Assembly: GCA_000432775.1 (NCBI GenBank) | Contig: HF990342.1 | Location: 1-11,731, forward strand | DNA length: 11,731 nucleotides | Reading direction: 5' to 3' | DNA from: Alistipes sp. CAG:831 | GTDB taxonomy: Bacteria > Bacteroidota > Bacteroidia > Bacteroidales > UBA932 | Shown: in pieces, positions 1-8,600 of the stretch | Position numbering within the stretch: the first letter of the stretch is position 1 | Layout of the letters: every line of letters begins with the position of its first letter | Notes under the pieces: generated by a model | What the model saw: only the letters and a program-made list of their open reading frames with translations | Database searches by the model: none | Told to the model about the DNA's origin: nothing | Program-made: the position numbers and the translations under genes

Positions 1-1540
1 CCTCTTCATGTAATTTTTGCCGGTTGATATTTTTACCATTCTTTCTTCGGACTTCATCATAATTAATATAATCCTCAATACCACTAGGAAAATCAGCCTG
101 CAAAGGTTTGCCATCACTTGTACCACCATCCTTATCAAATACCGGATGACCATTTTGGTATTTTACACTTGGATTTGGGTCATTCAATTGCTTACCCATT
201 TCTTTGACAGTCAGGTTGTCGGGATTCCTATAGTTGTTATTAGATGGTCTTGAATCCGGATTCAATATATAGGTCGAATTCCCTCTTTCTCCATCCCAAT
301 GCCCCTTTGACCCGTTTTGGGGAACAACTGGTCGTGACTTGGAAGCCGCCTTATAGGAATTATTTCCAGATTCGGATTTAAGAGATTTGTTCTCTTTGAC
401 AATCTTCTTTAAGTTTTTTTCTTTCCCTGTTAATGGGTCTATTACTCTCAACTCATATGCAATATCATATCTACTATCAGAATGATATGTCACAGTGCTC
501 CTACTCCACACATCACTGCCATTTTCCACTGCCATCAACTCTTTTTGCTTGATTTTATTTAATTTCTTATTATCAATCCTAATATCATTGCCAAATATTA
601 AAGATTGGACATCCCTGTCAGCAAGTCCAGATTTATCATCCAGTAAATTTAGTTTTTTATACAACTCGGAAGTATGACTTTCAATAATATGCCTACGCCC
701 TATTCCGTCTGTTTCCACCTGTATTAAACCATTATTAATATCATATTTTCTTCGCGGGAGCATATTCATAAGAAACTCATTAGTCTCATTTCCATGAGAA
801 ACAATATCCGATGAAGTCAGAATGCGTCCGTCTTTTGCAAATATCATCTCATTCGAAGAGCCTTGATACCTAATTTTCAAACAATTTCCAGCCTGTTCCA
901 CTATTAGCCTATCATCAGAGAACTTAACAGGAGAGAGAGCCTTCAATCCATCTGTTATTGTTTTTATATCCGGTACATTCTCTATTACTTTATTCGCAGC
1001 ATCTCCTGATATCCTCCTGTTTACCTTAATCAAACGCAGTTCATCTGCCTTTTTTACACCAGCTTGTATCAAACGGTTTCTTGACAGGTTCTCAAAAACC
1101 TCTTTTGATGATTGTGTTCCAAGTTTTTTCACGAACTGTTGTTCCAAAATGCTTGTCGGATATCCTGAAATCCGCTTCGGTGAAAGTACGAACACATTAT
1201 CATCAAGAGCCCTGTAGACTCTTTTAGCAAAGGCACTCTCAATCTGCCCAACAGATGTTTCTCTAAGTGTTCTTTGTGACAGTTGCCTATTGACTGTCAA
1301 TGATTTTAATGAATTATCCCTGAATACCTGCCGGGTCAAATCATACGAGCCTTCTTTAAGGCCTTTCTTTACAACAGATTTCTCTGCTGACTCTATAGTT
1401 TCACTTGATGTCTTTTTGCTGAATATTTTTGTTATTGATTTAAAGACTTTCGCAACCTGTGCATCAGCATCGATGGACGTATTGCAAGCTACAATGGACA
1501 GACATAAAATCGTTCTCAATATCACTTTAGAAATTTTCAT
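1..1540 (-). CDS. Lipoprotein with polymorphic-toxin features and partial HNH/Endo VII-type nuclease domain (3' end outside window)
   Basis: Reading leftward from ATG at 1540, the frame stays open for 513 codons to the window edge, so the C-terminus is missing. A short signal peptide ends in a lipobox (LSIVAC, Cys19), predicting a lipid-anchored exported protein. Residues 20-250 are Lys/Ser-rich, mostly helical-looking and unrecognised. Around 265-365 the pattern (VETDGIGR at 275, IFGND at 315, a later Tyr-rich strand) loosely recalls DNA/RNA non-specific endonuclease toxin domains, but no DRGH catalytic motif is seen. From about 412 the motif GHWDGERGNS, then an NG-HPVFD stretch, recalls the front half of HNH/Endo VII nuclease domains at the C-termini of Bacteroidetes and Firmicutes polymorphic toxins; the catalytic Trp-His-His/Glu part would lie beyond the edge. 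The start overlaps the upstream gene by 14 bases, suggesting coupled translation. The open frame is certain; the nuclease call is family-level recall. Confidence 0.75.
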   Translation of the reverse strand, partial: MKISKVILRTILCLSIVACNTSIDADAQVAKVFKSITKIFSKKTSSETIESAEKSVVKKGLKEGSYDLTRQVFRDNSLKSLTVNRQLSQRTLRETSVGQIESAFAKRVYRALDDNVFVLSPKRISGYPTSILEQQFVKKLGTQSSKEVFENLSRNRLIQAGVKKADELRLIKVNRRISGDAANKVIENVPDIKTITDGLKALSPVKFSDDRLIVEQAGNCLKIRYQGSSNEMIFAKDGRILTSSDIVSHGNETNEFLMNMLPRRKYDINNGLIQVETDGIGRRHIIESHTSELYKKLNLLDDKSGLADRDVQSLIFGNDIRIDNKKLNKIKQKELMAVENGSDVWSRSTVTYHSDSRYDIAYELRVIDPLTGKEKNLKKIVKENKSLKSESGNNSYKAASKSRPVVPQNGSKGHWDGERGNSTYILNPDSRPSNNNYRNPDNLTVKEMGKQLNDPNPSVKYQNGHPVFDKDGGTSDGKPLQADFPSGIEDYINYDEVRRKNGKNINRQKLHEE

Positions 1541-2768
1541 AAAATGCCTTTTTTATTTCTTTCTCTGTAAAACTTCTATTTTGGCTCACATTGCTGAAGA
1601 TTGCATCCAGATATTCCCCTACACACTCCACTGAGTCAATGTACAGAGCAGATACAAGGTTCTTCATGGCCTCTTCTTCCCTTGTACCTTGATTTATACT
1701 GTAGATGAAATCAACCATATCTGCAGCCGCAGCTATTACATTCAAGCCAGGGATAAATGCCAAAACGATAGAACTTGCCGTAATGGCATTAGCAGTAGCC
1801 TTTATGTTGTCCATCTCATCCATCCCATCTCTTTCTTTGTTCCAGTTCAGAGAAACATTCAACGTCTCATAATCCAAACGCACTCTACAAGAAGTATCCG
1901 TAAAATAACCTTTATATAAATTATCCCTAAAGTTAGAACAGGTGTATATGTATTTGTTCAGTTTATCATTAGTAACACTTATTACAGAATTCATATTCAG
2001 ATGCTCATTTATAAGCTGTTCTGCATATTCTTCAAATGTATACGAATCCATTTCCTTAGACTTGAACACCTTTTGGAAAAAGCCCCTATCATTTTTCTCA
2101 ATCAGCGATGACAATATCACCGTTATTCCATTTTGAATATATCTCTCCGCGTAGTCTCTTACAGATGACTCTATATCATAAAGCATTGTTGTTTCTTCTT
2201 TAAAATAGCCATTCAGGTTAGTCATTATTATAGACAACAGACTATCCCGTAATTCGCTATAGCGGCATTGGACCAATTTTTCCAGATTTGTACCTCTGAA
2301 AGACTGATACAACAACTTAAGGGACGAGTAATCCAATGTATCAATATTTGTAAAATAAGCATTTTTTAATTCTTCATAGAGGTACGTATGCTCAGTCTCA
2401 TTGCTTCGATAAAACTCACCAACCTCCTGCACAGTAAGTCTGGATAATGAATCGATGCAGTATTTTTCCCTTGCTACTCTTAATGAATCAAAAAACAAAA
2501 ACGCCTTAAAGTCATCTTCTGAACTTACTACATATTGCTTAAGGTTCCGATACGGCTCATTTTTATAGTTGAGTTTTTTATATAAATATTTCTCTATATC
2601 CTCTCTGTAGAACGGATACTCATACAGATCATTAATCAAAGCGCAAACATCACCACGATAATAGTGCATCCGAATTACATCCATACCAGAATATGATACG
2701 TGCTTTAAATTACCGCAAGAGGATATTACCATGAGTGACAATATCAATAACAGGTCTATTCTTTTCAT
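1527..2768 (-). CDS. Lipoprotein of unknown function with hydrophobic C-terminal segment
   Basis: A 413-residue protein that I do not recognise. The N-terminus is a lipoprotein signal (basic MKR, hydrophobic core, VISSC with Cys18, then Gly-Asn). Residues 30-300 are mainly charged and aromatic-rich helix-like sequence with no obvious catalytic motif. Residues 322-358 form a hydrophobic, Ala-rich segment containing FIPGLNVIAAAADMVDFIYS; Pro-Gly hydrophobic hairpins like this occur in pre-toxin and membrane-inserting regions of polymorphic toxins, so membrane insertion is possible. The last 50 residues are charged and helical. It starts 54 bases after the BspA-like gene stops, and its TAA stop lies 14 bases inside the toxin-like gene, so the two are probably co-translated. 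The tight coupling suggests a partner of the effector (delivery, chaperone or accessory subunit). Base composition is AT-rich (one 60-base line counted at about 32% GC). Immunity function is unlikely, since immunity genes usually follow the toxin. Confidence 0.85.
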   Translation of the reverse strand: MKRIDLLLILSLMVISSCGNLKHVSYSGMDVIRMHYYRGDVCALINDLYEYPFYREDIEKYLYKKLNYKNEPYRNLKQYVVSSEDDFKAFLFFDSLRVAREKYCIDSLSRLTVQEVGEFYRSNETEHTYLYEELKNAYFTNIDTLDYSSLKLLYQSFRGTNLEKLVQCRYSELRDSLLSIIMTNLNGYFKEETTMLYDIESSVRDYAERYIQNGITVILSSLIEKNDRGFFQKVFKSKEMDSYTFEEYAEQLINEHLNMNSVISVTNDKLNKYIYTCSNFRDNLYKGYFTDTSCRVRLDYETLNVSLNWNKERDGMDEMDNIKATANAITASSIVLAFIPGLNVIAAAADMVDFIYSINQGTREEEAMKNLVSALYIDSVECVGEYLDAIFSNVSQNRSFTEKEIKKAFYENF

Positions 2769-2822
2769 CTTGTAAAGATAAGAACTATTTCGTAAAATAT
2801 AATAATGCCTAAATCAATCTTA

Positions 2823-4787
2823 CTACAATTCCCTCATTACATCCACATAAGAAATAAGTTCGGGCATAGCCTTGTAGACATCCAAACTGCCTGCCGGGAC
2901 GATTATCTCTTTAAGATTAGAGCAATTCCGGAAAATTCCCTCACCGATTTCCAACGGAGGCTCAACGGATGTAAATGTGACTTTTTCCAAGTTTTCGCAA
3001 GCATTGAAAACATCGTATCCCAAGCTTATGACACTTGCGGGTATAACTACCTCCTTCAGTGCATCACACATCTGAAAAGCACCATTGCCTATCGTCTCGA
3101 CTCCTTCCGGTATGAATACGCTCTCCATTGAACGGCAGACATTAAACGCCCAGTCTCCAATGCTTTTGACTTTCCATGGTATAACCATGTCTCTTAACTC
3201 GGGACACCCATCAAAAGCACTGCTATTGATTGCCAGTATATTTGCAGGCAATGTAATGTTCGCAATGCTGCTATGATAAAATGACCCGGTCTCTTGCATT
3301 GATGCGAAATACTGGAACTCATTGAAACTTGTTATGTCCGAACCTCCAAAATCGGGTATTGCTGTAGCCTGCTCAGCCTCCTCATACGAAATCTCACCGT
3401 CACCGTTCAAGTCAATCAGAGGGTTCACAGATTCTACAAGCATCTGCTTGACAAGAGGGTCCTCGAAAGTTATTACTTTGCTGTGCTGAACAATGAGGAT
3501 TGTCTGCATGAGCAGAGTATCATTATACCGCAGCTCCACCGCCGCACTCCTGTCCTGCCCCGAAAAAGAATGCTCCTGCACCGCAAATCTCAGTACCTCA
3601 GTACGTATCGCTGCCTTTGTCTCCTGGGCAACCGAAAGCCAGGATGCCGCATCTTCCGGAATATGCACTGTATAATCCAGATTGGTCGTCACCTCCACTT
3701 CCACTATAGCCGCATCCCCGCTCAGTTCATAACTATCATCTGCAACGGAAAGCACACCCTGCACAAAGGACAGTACCTTCATATCGGAGAAGCCAGCCTC
3801 ACTATTTGCCAGGACTATTACTTTCCCGTCTGTCATAGGATCCGGTGCAGTAACTACGATATAACCGGAAGAGATGTCCGTGACTTCCACCTCCGCCTCC
3901 CAGTCACCCTTTCCTATGCATTCAACCACGGTTCCCTCATCCGCTCCCGTCAGTGAGTACGGCAGCCGTATAACCTCCCCGGCCACACATCCTATGCCGG
4001 AAGACTCCTCAAACACAAGTTCCAGCCTGACTGCTTTCGGGACGGTAAGCATCTCACCTCCGACAAGTTCAAAATACACATTATCCTCGTCATAGGTGAC
4101 ATCCGCAAATATGGACTGTTCCCCATCTGACTGTGCCTCTCCTAAATTGGTCCAAGTCTCTCCATCATCGTAGGAGACATACCAGTACCCCTCCTCTATT
4201 TTCAGCAGTGGCGTCACTCCGTCCGCGCCATCAGCACCATTGACACCGTCTGCACCATCCTCACCATCAGTCCCATTAGCACCGTCTGCGCCATCCTCAC
4301 CATCAGCACCGTCTGCGCCGTCGCGGCCTTGCGCCGGTATCTTGTCACCGTTTCCATCCAGCATCCAGCTCCCGTCCAGAGTCCAATACCACAGGCCATC
4401 CGTATCCTGAGCCACACCGATCTGAGGTGTGTGTCCGTCCTGACCATCCTGGCCATTGAGACCATCTTTCCCGTCCTGGCCGTCCTCTCCGTTTCTGCCG
4501 TGATATATAGTCACCGGCCCGCTTTTAGTGAATGTAATGGTATAGCCAACGGTATCCTCCCCCTCCACTATCGGAGTAACTGACGTTATGTAATCGTTCC
4601 CCTGAACGGCATTGACCAATACCTGCAGGGATGCGATATTGGTGTTAATCTGGGCGCACAGTTCTTCGAGGGCTTCAATGCGATCCTCAAGTCCGTCAAT
4701 ACGCCGGTTCAAGTCTTCAAAAGCGACATCACATCCACTGAGCACAATAAATAATGCGATACTCGTCAACAATTTTAAATTCCTCAT
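2823..4787 (-). CDS. Surface lipoprotein: coiled coil, collagen-like repeats, BACON-like domain and BspA-like LRRs
   Basis: A 654-residue lipoprotein with lipobox LSGC (Cys19). Order of parts: short coiled coil about 24-60 (LNRRIDGLEDRIEALEEL); a YTITFTKSGPVTIYHG strand region; two Gly-X-Y collagen-like blocks about 97-119 and 154-190, separated by a Trp-rich insert (WYWTLDGSW); this N-terminal arrangement is typical of DUF4988-type Bacteroidetes proteins. A beta domain about 345-437 resembles BACON (strand pattern with SWLSV). An EF-hand-like motif DLNGDGEISYEE follows at 459-470, then BspA-type LRRs (LRR_5) about 485-640 with repeated AF-x-x-C and L-x-x-V-x-IP. The family is known for surface adhesion or ligand binding; enzymatic activity is not indicated. 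The coiled coil probably nucleates a trimer, fitting a collagen-like stalk. It starts 2 bases after the membrane protein stops, so translation is likely coupled. The collagen coding DNA is GC-rich and the LRR end is richer in AT. Confidence 0.92.
   Translation of the reverse strand: MRNLKLLTSIALFIVLSGCDVAFEDLNRRIDGLEDRIEALEELCAQINTNIASLQVLVNAVQGNDYITSVTPIVEGEDTVGYTITFTKSGPVTIYHGRNGEDGQDGKDGLNGQDGQDGHTPQIGVAQDTDGLWYWTLDGSWMLDGNGDKIPAQGRDGADGADGEDGADGANGTDGEDGADGVNGADGADGVTPLLKIEEGYWYVSYDDGETWTNLGEAQSDGEQSIFADVTYDEDNVYFELVGGEMLTVPKAVRLELVFEESSGIGCVAGEVIRLPYSLTGADEGTVVECIGKGDWEAEVEVTDISSGYIVVTAPDPMTDGKVIVLANSEAGFSDMKVLSFVQGVLSVADDSYELSGDAAIVEVEVTTNLDYTVHIPEDAASWLSVAQETKAAIRTEVLRFAVQEHSFSGQDRSAAVELRYNDTLLMQTILIVQHSKVITFEDPLVKQMLVESVNPLIDLNGDGEISYEEAEQATAIPDFGGSDITSFNEFQYFASMQETGSFYHSSIANITLPANILAINSSAFDGCPELRDMVIPWKVKSIGDWAFNVCRSMESVFIPEGVETIGNGAFQMCDALKEVVIPASVISLGYDVFNACENLEKVTFTSVEPPLEIGEGIFRNCSNLKEIIVPAGSLDVYKAMPELISYVDVMREL
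4244..4306 (-). repeat. 36-bp tandem repeat encoding collagen-like Gly-X-Y
   Basis: The 27 bases at 4244-4270 recur at 4280-4306 with one substitution, giving a 36-base period that encodes a 12-residue unit (DGEDGAD followed by G-x-N-G-x). Shorter 9-base units extend the pattern over about 4220-4326. Such DNA is prone to slippage, so repeat number may differ between strains and change stalk length without breaking the frame. Confidence 0.75.
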
Positions 4788-4789
4788 AA

Positions 4790-5614
4790 TTAAATACTTT
4801 TCTTTCCGTTGTGATTTTTAAGGTATCTCGCATCCTCCCAGACCCTCGTATATATCTTTTGCTGCCTAAGACATATCGTAAACACCAATAACACAACTAA
4901 TGATAATATCAGAATCCTTACCTCGCATACATGACCACGTACATATCGGCATAATACATCACAAGGCAGAAATGAAAACAGACAAAGCGGAATTATCATA
5001 CTCTGCATGAAAGCCACCTGTCCTTCCATTATGGATATATCGCCCAAATACCGGGACTTTAATAAAAAATAATATGCTTCATAATATTTCTCCATCAGTT
5101 CACTCCCGTCTTTTCCCCCGCCTTCATCCTTTCTATGCCCTAAGCACTTATACTTCACTGATTTTGCCAATCCTATTAGCATTGCAACAGTGTAAACTAT
5201 TAACAAAATCATTATCCGTCCCAAACTACATCCCGCATACTCCTTGCATACAAACCACATACCGATTAGCACTACCATCAAAATCGGCATAAATACAAAA
5301 CAAAAACACTTTCCCTTTTTGCTTATATTATAGTCATCCGTCTTTTCACCATAAATCTTAATTCTCGCCTTGTTTATCATATAAGAACAATTCCGGAATG
5401 GCAACCACAATACACTCGTTGCAACGTGATTGACTATTCCTATAAGATATGCCAGTGTCAACATTATCATCCAGGCCAAAACCGGAGCTATTTTAGCATC
5501 ACCAATAGTCAACTCAAAATTCCAGGAAAGTGCGATAAAAACCAATATTGCCCCTCCCGGAATCAGCATCACCAGTATATCGTACAATGTCAGTTTTGCA
5601 AAAAGTTCTTTCAT
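4790..5614 (-). CDS. Polytopic inner-membrane protein of unknown function
   Basis: A 274-residue protein from ATG at 5614; an in-frame TTG at 5635 would add seven residues, but the ATG gives a more natural N-terminus (MKELFAKLTLYDILVMLIPGG). About six hydrophobic segments are visible: 10-30, 43-70, 103-123, 131-150, 200-222 and 230-249. A cytoplasm-like Lys/Gly-rich loop lies at 150-175. The LYDxLxxLIPGG start followed by membrane helices resembles uncharacterised small membrane proteins of accessory regions, but I cannot name a family. There are no transporter signature motifs and no cleavable signal peptide. It begins 33 bases after the LRR lipoprotein stops and ends 2 bases before the next lipoprotein starts, so it is embedded in the operon. 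Its place between two surface lipoproteins suggests a membrane platform or immunity-like partner; this is inference. The DNA is AT-rich. Confidence 0.85.
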   Translation of the reverse strand: MKELFAKLTLYDILVMLIPGGAILVFIALSWNFELTIGDAKIAPVLAWMIMLTLAYLIGIVNHVATSVLWLPFRNCSYMINKARIKIYGEKTDDYNISKKGKCFCFVFMPILMVVLIGMWFVCKEYAGCSLGRIMILLIVYTVAMLIGLAKSVKYKCLGHRKDEGGGKDGSELMEKYYEAYYFLLKSRYLGDISIMEGQVAFMQSMIIPLCLFSFLPCDVLCRYVRGHVCEVRILILSLVVLLVFTICLRQQKIYTRVWEDARYLKNHNGKKSI

Positions 5615-5647
5615 ACAACAATCATTTATAAACAAGCATTTTATAAA

Positions 5648-8600
5648 CTAGTTGATATACACTGAGAAATATGCGAAATCATCAAGGCTATCGCTTGCAT
5701 AACGATCTGTTTCATATGAAAAATCGTTCGAGAAATATATAAAATAATAGAAATTCGGTCCTGAAGACGACTTATTTGTTCCCGTCCAAAAACACTGATC
5801 CAAGTAGTCCACTTCAATATTCAAGACCCTTCGTATATTTTGTATTCTTGAAGCAATCTCTTCTGCTTGAGAGAGTTTGGGCAGATACATTCCTTTTGTT
5901 TCCGAGACATCTTGAGCGTCAGAGTGAGAGACCTTCTCTTCATTCCATGCGACATAATATGTCGCACCAGCGTCAGTATTGAAAATACAAACGCGACCAA
6001 ATGTATTTACATTGCCAATCACAGAGTAATTAGAAACAATTTTACATGTCTCTGACAATATCTGTAAATCTTTAATTGAATTATTATCTGTTATATCCAA
6101 TTCCAGAAGTCTAGCATGGCCCGTAACATCCACAGCATCCAATCCTATTTCTCCTCGTATTGCTAATTTTTCAAGCTGAAGATTATTCGATAAATTCAAA
6201 TGTGAAATATCCGCATTGTTGCTGACATCCAATATCCGTAATTGATTATTATTAGATAGATCTATACTTGAAATTGATAAACCTGAAGCATATAACTCAA
6301 CCAATCCACTATTTTCCTTAACATTTAAAATAGTAAGAGCAGAATTACCATCTACATTCAACCACATCAAACTTGAATTTGCCGTGAAATTTGTCATTGA
6401 TAAATCATTGTATGACAAATCCAGACGTTGAAGAAGGGGATTATTTGTAACATCTATGCGTGCAAGTGCATTATGACGGCACTCCAATGTTATCAGTTGA
6501 GGACAGTTGCCCACATTCAGGGACGGAATGGAGTTGTCGCTGCAGATAAGGGTCACGAGCTCGGTATTGTGCGTCACGTCAAAGGACTGCAGGTCGCAGC
6601 CATGTACATCGAGGGAGGTCAGGTGGATGAGAGTGGATACATCCAGGCTCTGCAGGGCTGTGTTGCCGCTCGCGTCAAGGGACGTGAGCTGGGTGTTCTC
6701 CGTAAGGTCCAGCGAGGTGAGCTGCTGGCTGCCGCGGACATTTATAGAGGTTATCTGCGTATTGGCCATGGACAATGCCAGTGACCCGGACTGTCCGTAT
6801 CCCTCTATGGTCAGGGTAGTGCCGTTCAAGGCATTTATGCCTGAACTCATGATTTCCAAGGATGTAAGCGAGGTGCAGCCGGAAAGGTTGATGTCCGTCA
6901 GAACATTGTCGTAGCAGACCATTCTTGTGAGTTTCGTCAGGCCCGGAAGGTCGATGACAGAGATGCTGTTTCCGGAGCAGTCAAGATACTCTAAGTTGGC
7001 GCAGGCTTCCAGACCGGACAGATCACTGATTCCCAAGCCACTGCAATTGACCTGCGTGATGGCGTCAGCTTCCATTATGCTGATTTCCCCGTCCCCGTCG
7101 TAATCGTAATTCTGCACCAGGTAGCTCTTCAGGGCCGAATCCGGAATCACAAGTCCCCCGTCATTGTAGAATACCTCTCCAGCATCTGTAGTCAGCTCCA
7201 CGTTCTGCTGCTGACTTTCTCCGCTCATCCAGATTGCGGAAAGATCCGGATTACCGGAACAGTTCAGGGTAGTAAGCGACTGATTGGCACTCACATTGAT
7301 ACTGGAGAGATGATTGTCGGAGCAGTCCAGCGAGACAAGGGAGGCACACTTGGAGACATCCAGCTTCGTGAGCTCGTTGGAAGAGCAGTCGAATGTCTGC
7401 ATGCCTGTACATGCGGAGACATCCACATTGTAGATGCTGTTGCCGGAACAGTCCAATGTCTGGATTTCCGTATTGGACAGCAGCAGGCTTCTGAGCGCAT
7501 TGCCGCTGCAGTTGAGACTTGCAAGCTCCGTACATGCATCCAGGTCCAGCAGCGTGATGAGATTGGAAGAGCAGTCAAGAGCCGTCAGAGCGGTGTTGTA
7601 ACGCAAGTTCAGGCCGGCAATGGCATTACCGCCGCAGTGCAGGGAGGTCAGCATCCGGTTATTGCTGACATTCAGCTCCTTTAGCGAATTATTGCCGCAA
7701 TCCAATATCTCCAGTGCGGTATTCTTCGAGACATTCAGGGAGACAAGACGGTTATCGGAGACATTGAGGTGATTCATATTCTCCAATGAGCTTACATCCA
7801 ATACGGTAAGGTCGTTGCCGGAGCAGTCGAGCCAAGTCAATGCCGTGCAGCCCTCCAACTGCAGCGATGTCAGGTCATTCTGCGCGGCATTTACCTTCGT
7901 CAGTTTCTTGTTTGAACGCAGGTCCAGACTCTCTATGCGGTTATAGCTGCAATCCAGTTCCGTCAGATTGGTGAAATACTCAATTCCTTCCAGTGACTTT
8001 ATCGAGGTAAGCGATGCGGAAACATCTATCTTTTCCACCGCTTCCGCCTCTGAGAATGATATCTCTCCGTCCTCATTGGCGTCAAACCCACCAACTAAGT
8101 ATTCTTTGAAAACTGCATCGGGAATATAAATATTGTCTGTAGTCCTCGGAACAAGATTGACATACTCGGACGACAGTTCATTATTGCCGTCAGATATGAT
8201 CAAAGCCGCATTGGCAGACTGCTCGCTTCTGAAGAAAGACTCATCTAACGCATCTCCCGAGACGGTCACTGTCAGCACCCCGTCTGTACTTGCTTCTGCC
8301 GATGATATTGCAAGGCTGACAAAATCCACGGCTCTGGTCAGAGTATAGACAGCCTTTACCGACAGAGCATCTTCCCACACCTTGGCAATCTCCGCTGCCG
8401 TGGAAGACGGACGCAGCTCAAAATCCAGAACGGCTGAGCCGGGAGTGATTGTCCCTCCACTATTGGTGTATGTCATCACTGCATTACCATCCGCATACTT
8501 CGGCACGTATGATATGGACTGAATCCGGCCCATGATGGCCTTTATCTGCTCCTGGATTTCCTCAATGGCCGTATTGATATCGTATATCGCCCGCTTGATA

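Noticed and set aside
5615..5635. TTG start at 5635 for the membrane protein
   Set aside because: An ATG seven codons later gives a better N-terminus, and TTG starts are uncommon in this group.
6428..7684. Several plus- and minus-strand open frames of 90-135 codons across the LRR region
   Set aside because: They are by-products of the periodic, GC-rich LRR coding sequence and lack their own start context.
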